Below are positions 34,561 through 47,205 of a stretch of 64,000 bases of DNA, piece by piece (the stretch's first letter is position 1; every line of letters begins with the position of its first letter). The stretch lies in contig JAGPYM010000071.1 of NCBI GenBank assembly GCA_020736575.1, positions 1-64,000 of the forward strand. Direction: 5' to 3'. The notes beneath the pieces were generated by a model. The model did not search any database, was not told where the DNA came from, and saw only the letters and a program-made list of their open reading frames with translations. The DNA comes from Thelonectria olida (taxonomy: Eukaryota > Ascomycota > Sordariomycetes > Hypocreales > Nectriaceae). The position numbers and the translations under genes were made by a program.

Positions 34561-36150
34561 AACAACAGATCCGTGTTTCCGTCTCCTCCGAGACTAATTC
34601 CCTTGGGAGTGGACGTCGGTTTTACACCGTTCTGTAATAGTTATGTCCTAAACTAAACCAAGAATCAACGGAAGTCTCCTTCGCTTCAAAAAGGCGAATA
34701 CACAGGCCCACTGCTGGAAGATTATGCAATACAAGGCCTCGCTTAATTTCAGCATTACTTCTCGCAGGAATGGTTTGGTGGTGAGATCACCGAGAACGAA
34801 GATGCCTCGAGATCCTTCGATGATTAAGCCGAGAAAGAGGTATGTCCTCTACTCGGGATATCAAAGAACTTGTTGACTTACATAGCTCCATTGGCCTTGG
34901 CGTGACGACACGGCCCGGCCTGTTCTTTTCTCCCTTCCTACCAACAGCGCGACTGGACTAGAAGCTAGCGCTACATCCCTCCTCGACCTCCTCTAGATAG
35001 ATGCTTGTTCCAACAAGACCTACGCAATACCGAACATCCGTCGGGAAACAAACAAACGTCCGGTTGTACTTTGATGCCTCCGAGGTACGGACCCACCAAC
35101 CTCTCGTGTCTTCTTGACCTTCGTCACGGGAGTTGGCGGGACTGGCGGCGCAGGTAAACAAAGCTGGAAACAGTCTTACCGAACACAAGACTGTCTCCGA
35201 AATGGCCCCTCGCTCTGTTTCCGCGAACGAGGAGAATGAGAAGAAAAGCCATTGACGAATCCACATTTCATAAGTGTAGATGAGAAAACAGGGATCGGTC
35301 GGTAAATCACTCGGGTAACATCCAGCGTTGGGTTTCCTCGCAAGGAGATCTGTTGAATGAGAGGAACATATTGCGATGGCTTCTTTGTGTGGTGTTTGGG
35401 ACGTTTCAAGCTCAGAGAACTCTGGACCATTCAGTTGTACTTCGGTAAATCTCAGTATTGCAAATAGACTATACATAATTGAGAAAGAACAACAAGCTGC
35501 AGGTAGGACCACAATAGTGCACCGTTTCGTCTTTGCTATCGAGCGTGCAGCAGTAAACTCAGCATCATTCAAGGCAGTGGTTGATGTTGCTAGTCATTTG
35601 GTGTAGGTCAACACTGTAGATAGGTGTCGAAGGACTTCTCGGTGCAGACCCAAGAGATCAAGCAAAGCTGCGTTGAACATGGCCACCCTTCCTTGTCAAC
35701 GTCCAATCAGCCTTGGCGCAACCATGACGAGAGCTACCCCACACTACCCTATGAAGCTGGCGAGGACGTGTGCTTGGTTCATCCAAAGCTTGGTTATTTT
35801 CCTTGTTTGAGTCAGACGATACGAGTTTGCGGCGCAGCGGATCCCTGTCATCTCAGGCATCCTTGTCCATCTCCACGTCGTCAAATCAGCTGAGACTGTG
35901 AGATCAATAAGACTGCGTTAGCAGCAGCCTCTGTTGCTAGGCATCCAGATCCATCGGGGTAAACGCCACGTATCAGGCTGCACAACGTAGCTATTTACTT
36001 TGAGACACATTCCTCTTTGTTTTTTTCTTTGTGATTCAACCTTATTTATCTAAAAGCATATTCTTCCTTTATATTTCATCTTTTTATTAACACGGCAAGT
36101 CTCTCAAACACAATGTGTATGGCTGGCTAACTCGTCTCATAGTCGTCAAC
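34561..36150. other. Gene-poor region
   Basis: Several open frames up to about 200 codons exist (for example minus 35572-34958), but they have no domain, repeated pattern or splice support, and I do not call them. The 150 bp before 36151 are T-rich and look like a promoter. Confidence 0.35.
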
Positions 36151-36444
36151 ATGAAGGTCCAAGTGCTTCTCGCTGCCGTATTCGCTGCCGTAGCCCTGGC
36201 GGACATGCACCCAGGCGCCAAAGAAAAGTGCGGCCGTCTTCTGCCCATGGAATGGGATCCCAACGATCTTCCCGAGGGCGTCACGCCCGACAATATCCGC
36301 ATGTGTCTAGATCACCCGATGGGTGCTGGCAACTACTGGGGCTTTGGAGAATATCTTCCTCACTGGTTTCCCCGCAACCCTTTTGCCGATACTGCGGCCA
36401 ATCTTCAGCCCTCGAATGCTCCCATTGGGAAGGATTTGAAATAG
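36151..36444 (+). CDS. Small secreted protein
   Basis: Predicted 97-aa protein with a clear N-terminal signal peptide (MKVQVLLAAVFAAVALA, cleavage likely before DMHPG). The mature part of about 80 aa has two Cys (one possible disulfide) and is rich in Pro, Asn, Trp and Gly (NYWGFGEYLPHWFPRNPF). There is no known domain. The frame is open 36 bp further upstream to another ATG, but the Lys-Val-rich start at 36151 gives the canonical signal peptide. Size and secretion fit an effector-like or wall-associated protein; function unknown. It stands alone in a gene-poor stretch. Confidence 0.65.
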   Translation: MKVQVLLAAVFAAVALADMHPGAKEKCGRLLPMEWDPNDLPEGVTPDNIRMCLDHPMGAGNYWGFGEYLPHWFPRNPFADTAANLQPSNAPIGKDLK

Positions 36445-39400
36445 TGGGGGTTTGGTGCCAGATGGGGGACTGGAATCACTGGATTGATCTAGATATGAGG
36501 CATTTGGTAGGGGGTATGGAACTATTGCCTGTGTGTAGCCCAAAGCCGGCACAATAGCGGAAGGCTTACTATTTGTATCTCCAAAGGGATGTCTTGTCCA
36601 GACCTCTCTGTAGGATGTGTGCCATTTTCTCCAACAAAGGCCGAATACCATAGACTGTTCCAAACCAGAATGAATGATGGTCATTTCAGATGAGATCGAG
36701 AGCTTATTCCCTGTCTGAAAACACTATTGCGACGTCAAAATGTGCCACCCCGAGCCCGGATGCTTGGAGGGTGACATTTCTGTGTAGGTAGACCTTAAAT
36801 TTGTTGTCAAGTGCCCCTCATAGGCAAGCATACATCAGCGGGCAAAGCTCAAGTCTCAATCCTGCCTCTAGACCTGGCAATAAATAATATTGTCGATGTT
36901 CGTGATCAAACTGATCCTGGGACTACAGTTTAACCCAAATCCTTCAGACTCAACGGCTAATCCTTTCTTTGCCTCGCCATCTAACAACGACAGGTTGCAG
37001 CAACTTCCACGGCTCCTCGCTCGATTCCTCTGGAAAACAAGTCACCCATTGTCTCAGTAATAAGGTAACGCATCTTTTTATAGGACAAGTAGTTATTAGC
37101 AAGGTTAGCTTTCATGCTTAACTTAACCTCAGAGAAGCAGTTGGTCAAGGTGTCGCCAGTGACAGGACTTCACCATTGTCTTCCAGAACGAGTCAGGGTT
37201 ACTCGTGCAGAGTTTATTGATGGTCAGCTAAAGGTACCCTTAAATGGCTAGCAACGATGCGCACCTTAACCGAGGGCAAGAGTGAAGAGACTGAAATTGA
37301 TGGAGAGGAATATGAGCCACTACCAGGTCGAAGTCTTTTGAAGAGTGTAGCGCTGGGGAAGACAAACCTAGTATGACCAGGGAATGAATCCAGCAGCGAG
37401 ATGGATTACTAGTATCCCTCGAAGCTCAGTTCGGTCGATATGCCTTCTGCGGCAGCCAGGCCCATATTGACGCGGTCGATGAAGCAGAAAGTAAACACAA
37501 TGGTCATTGAAGGGCAGAACGACGCGAGGCATATTCTTGATGGTTTCGGCGACTTGTTACGTGTTGGCAACCGCATAGCCAATCTTACTCGTTAGTCAGC
37601 TACTTCTTCATGCTCGACAGTTGGGCTTGAGGGGCCTTCCTTGAGCGGTACAACCGAAGAGATAGAGGCATTTGCCATCTTGTGGTGGCTACAAAGGGAT
37701 ACCATAGTAGCAATAGTTTGCAGGTGTCAGACCCGGCGAAGAGACTCGCTCCTGAATGGAGGAGCAGACGCAGTTCTACCTTACTACAGTCGAGGTAACA
37801 ACTCTTTGATATGCGTACTGGCGGTTCTCCGCTCATCGAGGCCGTCGTAAGTATCTAGTCGGGAGCAACGAGAAAGCATCGCTCTTGTGGTGATGCCCCC
37901 TGGCATTCCTAGGCACAAGGTCACCGGAGCGGAGTACTTTACCGCTATTTCTCACGCACAGCGAACACAATGGTAAAATATACCAAAACGTCGACACCTT
38001 ACACTTGTGCTGGTTATGGAACGATCTGTTTCTACCTTGGCCACTCTCTTCCCTGCACTCCAGTCGATCCAATAACTTAAAAATATCTTGTGAAGAGTGG
38101 AAATAGAACCTAAACCAAGGTGGGCACGCGAACGATCCGTTGAATTGAATGCGGCACATTCGACGTTGACGTAAACTTTACGTTCCTTGAGAGGCAGCAA
38201 CAGATTCAGGCAGATTTCATACTACAAGCGATCTAAACACTCATTTGCTTTGCTCAGAAACTTCGCAATGAGGAAATTGAGGAAATACCCTGACCAATGG
38301 TCAAAAGAAGAAAGCTGCCCACGTGTAACAGAGTCGTCCTCAAGGCGCTTCCCAATCTATCACCTTTTGGAAAGAGTGGGATGCCTTGTCTCGGGTTGCC
38401 GAGGGTTACCTGGCAGGAGGTAAAAATTCTCTCTCGAAACAAAACCTTTACATGCATTATTTAGAGGGATTGGGCTGGGATCTCCATCATCATCATCCGC
38501 CTGCCATAAAGCTAGTTCCCCCAACCCTTTTTCCCATCGCTATCACTTAGTAGACCGTCTGTGAATGCTACAACATAAAACTCCCCTGAAACAGAGCATG
38601 GATCCTCCATCGATCGTTTCAACTTCATCACGGCTGCTCAGTGCTTGGCAGCAAGGATCACCGGGCCGTTGGTTGCTTGGATGGATGCAAAGATCTTCAG
38701 GATCAGGATGCTGTCAGAGATGTGAAATTGGTTTCCAACTTTTGAGGCCATGCCATTGGGAGCGGATCATTTAGCAGTTCGTTTCCTCTTGAGTCTTTCC
38801 TTTATTTAAAAGAAATGTCTACTCGGCTTAACAAGACACGACACCAGCTCCCATTCACTCCGCCCGTACGCTTGGGAAGGATTTTCAGCATGACTCACTC
38901 CGGCCTTTTCACCCATGCCATCATTTAAGCTCACAATGCTTCCAGCCTGCTTTAGTGGCCATCGATGGCGAAGACGAAGGCATGGTCAGTTTGGTCCTCG
39001 TCTACAGAGGCACAACATCAAGGTCTATTTCAAGCCAGGTCTCGAAATACACTCCTCTTCCCTGGTCACTTTGATGAAGAGTGCTGGTACCCTATTCCAG
39101 CCAGATTTCAAGGCAGCTTGGTATTGGCTAAGCCTTTACTTAGTTAAAGGTGGCAACATCCTTTTGTGGACGCTATCACCTTGCATCGACTCCAATGCCC
39201 ATGATAACATTCCCTGGCCTACCACGAATATGTCTGGTTCCGAATAAAAATTGACCGCGCGCTTCAAAATTCACGTCTTGCCAACTTCGGCTGAAGCCTC
39301 AGTTTCGCCTAATCTATAACCTTAAAATAGATAAGTCGACATGTATGCATTTGGTGCTTCATAAGAGTCATGCTCCATTTATGTTCTCTTGCTTCTTTGC

Positions 39401-41304
39401 ATTTACTAGGAGACTTGATCCTAATTAAACCGGAATTTCTCTCGAATCCCATGACGCAAACTACCACTGTTATTCTCATGGACACTATCAACAGCTCCTC
39501 TTGAAAGGCTCGGCGCCGAATAGCTCGGCCGCAGTTGTCATTGTGATAGAAACCGCGGTAACGGTGACATTTCCGACGCGGTCCTGGACTCCTCGTTGCC
39601 GCCAACCAGCGATAATTCTTCCTCGGTAGTAAAACTTAATCATGTCTAGGGCTCGCAATGATATTAAACTGGAATTTCGTTGTGTCCTTTGTCTTCGAGT
39701 CGTATCCTTTGTCCTCGAGTTGTTCCTCGGTGACTAGGATGAGGTAAAGCCGCGTGATAAAGGTATAGTCAAGAAGAGGAAAGATCTTGTGTGCTCTCCG
39801 CATTGTGGCCATTGGCATCGCTTGTCCTTTGGCCAATGTTGATGCTGACGTTGTCGACGACCATGCTGCTGGCTCCCGTATAACATCGTCACATCACGCT
39901 CCTCAATGTCAATATCGTCTAGTGAATGTCCACAACCCTCGGCACCTCCGATGGTTCGGTCCTGTAACGCTCCATGACGTTTTAATCAATCGCCAGATAT
40001 CAGCTTCGCGTCTCTGGATAATCTTTCTTGCGAACGACTACCACTCGTTTCTTTGTAGAGCTCCACCTGCTGAATATATCAGCCAGAACATCCTTGAATG
40101 CGGACAGCGAGGCCCATTTCTTGTGAGATGATTCATTTAGCAGATTTTGACTTTTCTTGCCCCAGTTGTCGAGCCACTTCTCTTTCCCGTGTGGTGATAG
40201 CTGGAGGGCCTATGTTTCAGCGACTTTGGCCCGACTGAGATCAGCGGGCTTGAACAGGCGGTAATGAAGCTGTGAGGGATCTGGGCCTCCATTTGTCTGG
40301 AGCTAACTGGCCCGCTCCTGGAAAATATCCTTTGACTAGGTCGCAAGTGTCGACGTGACTGGTGAGACTGGATGCGACACCGAGTGCATGTGATCACAAC
40401 CCTATTATAAATACGGTGTTCGACTGTACACGGATTCTTTTTCTTGCCACTAGAATCTGGCCTGCATTGAATGCAATACTACGAGAACTGGAATCACTCC
40501 AATTGTGTACTTTTCTGCAAATCTAGGCTGAATGACCATCACAGCCTGCAAACTTGACCGTTTTGGCACCTTGAGCTTCTGTATTGTCACACAACTGCTA
40601 TTGCCCTCCGCTCCTTCAGGCGACTCACGCATTTTACTCTTTCCATTTTTAAAGTTGCGTCCTCTCCTTTCCAGCCCAATATTATCCCTTTTACTTAGAA
40701 ACTATTACATTCTAGGTTCACCCGAGGAACAGGCTTCCCTATAGTTTGTATAAATAACCCTTTTCTTCTTTCTTTCTTAACCTAGTGCTAAGGGGTTGCT
40801 TTTAGGTCGAGTGTATATATTTATAAGTAATATAGGAGTTAAGGTGCCTTTTTTATTACTCTATCTTATATTTAAATAATTATAATAGTAATTAAAACAA
40901 AATGGTTTATAAATAAAATTTTAATAAAAAGAATATAAAACTATTAAAAAACTAATATATATATTAAGTTAATTAAACTATTAGTATATTTTATAATTCT
41001 TTTAAACAATTAAATATTTACTTATAAATATTTTCCTTTTAATATAATTGCTAAATAGTATATTTAAATTCTTATATTTACTAGAACCTATTTTCTAACA
41101 GTTTTCCTAAAGCTTATATAGTAATAAAATGTTAAGCTTCTAATTGGTAAATTTACCTATTTGCCCGCTAAATTACTTCGGGAGTGCTTCCAGCTTTAGC
41201 GTTTGTAATAAAGTCCCCTCGCTACTCGGATAAAACGGCAGCCCCTCCGTCGTCGATAATTTTATCACCATCACGCTCACTGCCTATCCCCCCCGATCTA
41301 TTTA
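36445..41304. other. Gene-poor region with decayed fragments
   Basis: Nearly 5 kb of mostly normal composition in which I can support no intact gene. A relic of an MFS transporter is at about 37270-37510. An AT-rich tract occupies 40830-41160. Around 38950-39120 the plus strand reads as protein-like in two alternating frames, but too briefly to classify. Confidence 0.35.
37270..37510 (-). pseudogene. MFS transporter relic (allantoate permease-like)
   Basis: The minus strand from 37507 reads CFIDRVNMGLAAAEGIST, then ELSFEGY and a TAG. This matches the first transmembrane segment of DAL5/allantoate permease-type MFS proteins, which have (F/L)DRVN(I/M)G followed by a short loop and GY. Further downstream, in another frame, PSATLFKRLRPG recalls the PSN-KR loop of the same family. 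Stops and frame changes between and after these pieces show it is broken. No other part of the transporter is recognised. Confidence 0.45.
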
Positions 41305-43177
41305 ATGTTTGCCAATTTCGAGCTCTACTCTGCGGGCTGGGTAACCTCCGACCACACGCCAAAACGTCGACGGTCTCGAAGGGGATGTATACCATGTAGG
41401 TCTCAAACTGAGCTTATCTTTCGTCCAACAAGAAGAGCTTATCGGGTAAACTCGACACTGCTGATTTCTGCTGTGCCTAGGCCGTCAGCGACGCAAGAAA
41501 TGCGACGAGGCCCGCCCTATCTGTGGCAGCTGCTTCTCACGTCAGGTTCATTGCTGTTGGCGCAAGACCTCTCCAGCTTTGGACGACGCATTGAAGTACC
41601 ATCAAGAACATACCGGTAGTCAAGCATCTGCGTCTCCGAGCTTTGTCAGCTCTCGATTTCCTAGCTGTGACACGGAGAGCATTACATCGGGTGCTGAAAT
41701 TCCATGTCTTTCTCAGGGCGATTCCCTGTTGCGGCGTTGTAGCCTCAACCCCTCAAATGTCTTCATAGAATGCACGAAAGATCTTCCATCGTGCTCCTTG
41801 GTAGACCTGCTAAAGGTGTTTGACCAGGCTACATCGGGACACGATTTCGGACACGAATATTCACTCCTTGCCCAGGGGTTCTCATCACTGTCACGGTCTC
41901 GAAGCATGCTTCACGCTTGGCTATCGTGCTCGGCCATGCTCATCTCGCAGTTCCAACCAAGCTGGCGTACGCATGCGCTCATACAATACACGGAAGCCAT
42001 ACGAGAACTTCGTATCAACATCCGAAGGGGTGTCGACGTGGAGGACGAGTCCAACTTTGCTACGGTTTTGATACTGAATGTTTTCGGTGTAAGTTCGCCG
42101 GGAGTGTTTCTTCGCCACAGACATTGACGAGTGGTATAGAGATTTGGAGATTCTGGCAACAATTCGACCATGGTGCACTTGGAAGCAGCAGCCAGGCTCT
42201 ATGCAGCTATCGATCGACCCCCTTCAAGCGCTCATCAGGCGTTGGTTCTGGAAGCGTTCATCTACCAGATTGCAATCAACAGCACCTTTCGCCCGAGCTG
42301 CTTATCCAACTACCAAGATCTCTCCAGAATCATTAGACTGTGGTCAAGCTCCTCGGCGCTACAACAGAATGCAGACAGTGCTCACTTCATGAAGGCTGGT
42401 TTATCGGTCTGGCTTCCCATTTGGAGTTTTGACATCATATTCAAGGCCTCTCATCTCTACCATCACCAGAAGAGCATTTCTTCAAATGACATTCAGACCA
42501 AGCTACATGAGTTGCAGAAGCAACTCAATGATCTCCAGCGAGAGGTATCAGCTAGTACATCTGCACACGATGGGCACGAACGAACGTCGTCCAAAGATGA
42601 GCCGACCTTCGATGGGAGTGGAGCACGTATCGATGGAGCAACGACGAGTCTTTCAGACCCCGCGCCGTCATTCCCCTGCACCAATCTAGCCGATGAGGGT
42701 TTTCACATGCGAGAACTCTACTTCCTAGCAACCAGTCTTCTAATCGCAAAACTTGCGTGCCCAACGATTACAGCCGAAGATCCGAGCGTCGCCTCCATCT
42801 CCAAGGCAACATTACTCCATCTCCGCCACGTTCGCTCGAACTTACCCTGTCTCCTATGGGCAATTGCGGTTCTTGGGATCGCAGTAACATCGCCCGAGGA
42901 TAGGTCAGTGATAGTTGCGCACCTGGAAGCCATGCGTCACTTTGCGGGTGAAAGGGCGATATCATCAGTCCTACGTTTCCTCTCTTCAGCATGGGGACCA
43001 GGAGCTAGATGCTTCTCGATCTCGGCAACGGACGCGGATTCGGGAGATGAGTTCGGTAGTTCAGCTCGGCGGAGCCAACAAACTGGTAGGCCTTCGGAAG
43101 AACGCTTCCTGTTAGACAGGTCACTAGGGCTGGACGTGCTGTTTGAAGAATCCCTGCTAGAGTCAGTGATTTTATAA
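41305..43177 (+). CDS. Zn2Cys6 transcription factor with Fungal_trans_2-like domain
   Basis: Predicted nuclear regulator of 578 aa. Exons 41305-41395, 41481-42088 and 42140-43177 (donors GTAGGT and GTAAGT; acceptors CTAG and ATAG). The first intron splits the zinc cluster. The join gives Cys at 28, 31, 38, 45, 48 and 55 with exact C-x2-C-x6-C-x6-C-x2-C-x6-C spacing. The second intron uses the acceptor at 42138-42139, not the closer one at 42118-42119, to enter the long third exon in frame. The body contains MLHAWLSCSAMLISQF and YTEAIRELRINI, typical of the PF11951-type C-terminal domain, and a short coiled coil (LHELQKQLNDLQREV). It sits at the left edge of the second metabolite region and may regulate it. 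Confidence 0.85.
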
Positions 43178-43397
43178 GAGCACGGTGGTTATGGGCAATG
43201 CGATGTCAATGGACACTTCCATAATTCCTCCTATTCTATGATCCAATAGACCACAAAAGTTGAGGTACACTTTGGTGGCCTGGCTGCTGGGGAGGCACCA
43301 TCCCAGCACACGGCTGCCCCTTCCCCGGCATACCAATGCATGTCTCCTCGGGAATGAAGTTAATTGTGAGGGAGAATTTAAACCGATGACTGTTTAT

Positions 43398-44751
43398 CTA
43401 CACCGATGAACGTCGGTCTTGGAAATCCCTCGCAATCTGGGCAAACACACTATCGTCTACAAGAATAGACCACGCCGTCAGGGCCATCGCCTTCGCAGCC
43501 TCTAGGACCCTCTGGTGCGCTTCAACAGTTCCGGCAGCTTCCGCAAAAGTCCGATTGTGGATAGAAGTACCCGGAGGTGCGGGAATACCAATCATAGCAT
43601 GCAGTCCAGGCACGGCTTGACTGACGTTGCCCATATCTGTTGAGCCTCCGATGGTGTTATCCTCTCCAGGCAAGGACACGGGGACTCCGAGGGCATCCAT
43701 TTGTTGCTTGAAAAGCAAACTGAGAGGCCTGTTAACCCAGAGATCCGCGTACGCCAACTCCTCCTTGACGATAACCTCACAACCTGTTGCCATCGCGCCT
43801 GCTTCGATGCAGCGGCGCACACGCTCAGACAATTTCTCAAGGGTCTTGATGTTGGCGCTTCGGATGGAGTACTTGACCTTGGTGCACTCTGGGATGGCGT
43901 TGGTGAATTTCGGAGCCTGCATGATGCAGCCGTGGATGCGCTCGCCGGGCTTTATCTGCTGCCGCAGCATTGAGATGTTGTTGTATGACCCAACGAGAGC
44001 GTCTAGGGCGTTGATGCCATCCCATGGATTTGCTGACGCGTGGGCGCTGGTGCCTCGATACTCCGTGACCAAATCTGTGATGGCGATGGAACTGGAACCA
44101 GTTGAGCCAACCGTGCCCTGATGTTGAAACTCGGCTTCAGTTATTGGGTGGCTATACCAACGTTAGCAGAACTACGAGAAATGATACCAAGACGACTCAC
44201 ATCATCAAGGAGACATCAACCCCTTTGTATGCTCCCGCATCGAGTAAGAGGATCTTTCCCCCACCATCTTCCTCAGCAGGAGTCCCCAGCAGCTGCGCCC
44301 TCCCCTCAACGCCGTACTTGTCTAAGACATACGACAGCGCCAGATACGCAGAGATGCCAGCTGTTGCAATCAAGTTATGGCCACAGGCGTGACCAAGGCC
44401 TGGAAGGGCATCGTACTCGGCGTTGAAGTTCACACAGCGGCCCCCGGAGCCGTGTCTTGATTCGAGCGAGGTGGGCAGGTTGTATCCTCCTTGTTGCACG
44501 TGATGGCCTTGTGATTGGAGGTAGGTGGATATATGTTTCCGGGCTTTGAACTCTTGGAATGCGATCTCGGGCTCATCGTGGATCTAAGATCATTGCAATT
44601 CGTCAGTCATGGCTGCTGCTTGTCACGTCAAAGGGCCTTGGCTCGCCTGTCTGTTCAATTTGTACAGATCATCTGACAGACCTCGGATGTAGCCTTCGAT
44701 CGTTTGCCGCACCTCGTCAAGGCCGGGCTTGAATGAAGTCTTGACCGTCAT
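43398..44751 (-). CDS. M20-family amidohydrolase/peptidase (ACY1L2-like)
   Basis: Metal-dependent M20D-type amidohydrolase of 413 aa, expected to hydrolyse an amide such as an N-acyl amino acid. Exons on the minus strand: 44751-44647, 44583-44201 and 44151-43398. The first intron begins GC, not GT (CAG|GCGAGC...TTAG), and this is needed to form the conserved LNRQIHDEPEIAFQEF. Motifs in order: EYDALPGLGHACGHN (metal ligands), GTPAEEDGGGK (Glu pair), GTSAHASANPWDG (lid domain), GGSTDMGNVS and a late HNRTF. Its start is 641 bp from the divergent MFS gene start. In a metabolite cluster such an enzyme could trim an amide or remove a protecting group, but no role is shown. Confidence 0.9.
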
Positions 44752-45392
44752 TGTTGGGGAGCGATTAGGGGAACTAAGTACAAGGAAGGGACGTTGTTGA
44801 TGGTCTCGCTGGGAGGACAGAAGCTAAGACAGCTGATCCTTTATAACCCCATCCCCCCAACCCCGCGCAGTTGGTGCTCCATCATCCCCAGATCTTCGGA
44901 AAGGACTAATGCAGCATGTTCCACTTCCAACTCAGACTTGCTGGGAAACAATCTCGGTCAGCTTCGGCTTCGGAATGCTTGTATCGTGAAAGTTACATAA
45001 AATAATACGGGGGAGATAGCAAAGAGCCCTCGCCGATATCGAAGATTACCATCAGCTTTGCTTCCCTGGACTTTTAGACTGTCGGAAGAACCATTTGGGC
45101 TTAGCTATACGCCATCCCCTCAAACCCCACAGCCGATGGAATTCGTAGAGTAGCAAGCGTGTCGGAAGACTCTTTTGAGCTTGGCCTCCTCGCTCGCTAA
45201 CTAAGAGTTTCGCTATCATCTCGAGAGACTCAGCGGGCGGCACCTCAATCGGCAACATGTCGAAGGAGCGACTCCTTCGCCATGGAACTTCGGCTTGCAC
45301 TGCGCCGACGTTGTTATAAGAAGCGCCGCTTCAGCTAGGAAAGGATCCTCTCCTCACCTCAAATCGTCGCTTCAGCAAGGAGTATCGTCATT
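44752..45392. promoter_or_regulatory. Divergent promoter, M20 hydrolase / MFS transporter
   Basis: A 641-bp gap between two outward start codons. No coding sequence recognised. No clear repeated operator noticed. Confidence 0.4.
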
Positions 45393-47205
45393 ATGGAGTC
45401 TACGGCACGCGACCTCCCTCGTTCCCCAGACTATCATGTCGCCCCTGGCACGGTCTACATCATTGAACAGCCTTCAGCCTTGAACAGCGAGTCGAAGGCT
45501 GAGATCATTATGATACCCACCCCTAGTGATGACTTGAGCGATCCTCTGCGCTGGTCCACCTGGCGCAAGAGGTACCATCTGTTCATTCTGGTCATCTACA
45601 GCACTCTCATGACTGCCCTGGGCAACTGGGAAGCGTCCATCTACATCAACATCCAAGAAGCTCTGGGCACTACTATCACTCTCATGAACGTTGGTACGGC
45701 CTTAACTTTACTGATGCTTGGTATCGGCAATGTCTTCTTCACGCCCCTTTCCCACAGTGAGTCCCAATCAACTTCCAGCATGTGCATCCGCGACTAACAA
45801 TCTGCAGAGTTTGGCCGCAGATTCACCTACTTATCAAGCCTGATCCTCGCCATCGTCAGCCAAATCTGGCTCGCTGTAGCCAAGAACACTGGCGACTTTA
45901 TCGGCGCCCATGTCCTGTTTGGCCTCGGCCGTGCGCCGTATGAAGCCTTGGTGGCCATTTCCATCACCGACGTGTTCTTTGCGCATGAAATAGGCCTTAA
46001 TATGGGTGTCTGGACCTTTGGTCTGATGTTCGGATCTTCCATGGGCCCGATCTGCTCTGGATACATGGTCAAGACTCTCCACTGGCGGTGGGTGTATCGA
46101 TGGGGGGCCATCTTCTGCAGTATCGTCTGGGTGGTTATGTTCTTCACCCTTGAGGAGACTCGGTTTGTTCGAACGTGTTCGCACGATTCAGGCGCTTTGG
46201 ACGAGTCAGTTCGGCCGGTCGATAGAGCCAGTTCCCGAGAACCCGAGGCAATTCAGCAAGATGTCAAGGACGAGAAGCATGGGCTACACCGCCAAAACAG
46301 CAACACCACCGTCTACAGACTCGGCGAGGTCTTGGACACAAACTCGTTCAGGTTTCAGTTCAGCCTGTGGACTATCTTTTCTGGCACTCTCCGGGAGTTT
46401 ATTCAGCAATGTTACCAGCCGCTGCAGCTGGCTTGGTTTCCGGCCATCTTCTGGGTAAGCGCTTCTGTAACTGACAGCCATTGCAAGGGACAAGAGAACT
46501 AACCCGTGACAGAGCGGAATCGAATACGGTACTTCTGTCTCGTGGATCAGCGTTCTAGGCACAACTACTGCCATCCTCCTCAGTCCCCCGCCGTACAACT
46601 TTGGCAATGATGCCCTGGGCCTCATCTGGCTCTCTCCACTCGTCGGTGCATTCTTCGGGTAAGTCTCTCAAATATCTCATTACATACATGCTAATTATGG
46701 CTTCCCCAGCTCTTACTTTGCTGGGCCTCTCAATGACCAACTTATGATGTTCCTGTCCCGCCGCAACCGCGGCTGGCGTGAACCCGAATTCCGTCTCTGG
46801 TCTTTCCTCCCAACAGCATTCATCATGTCAGCAGGCCTCATTCTTTACGGCGTCGGCGCAGCGAAGGGTCTGCCCTGGATCGCCCCCATTATCGGCATGG
46901 GTCTTGTGGGATTCGGGTTGTCAGTTGCGGCAGCTCTGACCATGGCGTACGTCGTGGATTGCTACAAGGCTATCGACGGCGAGGCGGTCACGACGGTCAT
47001 ATTGATCCGGAATATCATTGGCAGTGCCCTGACCTTTGGGATCCAGCCGTGGATCGATAGCATGGGGGTACAGGATACCTTCATCATGGTTGCTTGTCTG
47101 GCCTTTGCTATTACTATTGCCTCTGGACTGCTGATTGTGTGGGGAAAGAAGATGCGCCATCTGACAAACGCAGCGTACTTGGACTTTGCTCGTGGGTCAC
47201 AATAG
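45393..47205 (+). CDS. MFS transporter, DHA1-like (12 TMS)
   Basis: Plasma-membrane drug:H+ antiporter-type transporter of 550 aa. Exons 45393-45756, 45808-46454, 46513-46658 and 46710-47205, all GT-AG and in phase. The N-terminal 50 residues are cytosolic with the DPLRWSTWRKR motif usual for this fungal clade. The loop after TM2 reads KFGRRF, followed by GLGRAPYEA and a TM5 segment with GSSMGPICSGY. A long hydrophilic loop with Glu/Asp/Arg lies between the two halves (about residues 250-300). The C-terminal half has 6 further hydrophobic segments and ends near LDFARGSQ. It is paired divergently with the M20 hydrolase and probably exports a metabolite or imports a substrate. Confidence 0.9.

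Noticed and set aside
34958..35572. 204-codon open frame on the minus strand
   Set aside because: Cys/Ser/Phe-rich reading with no domain, no splice context and no promoter-like or codon-use support; likely a chance frame.
38950..39250. Possible prenyltransferase-like fragment (HNIKVYFKPGLE)
   Set aside because: The resemblance to a DMATS strand motif covers about 10 residues only, flanking frames do not continue it, and no other motif of the family is present.
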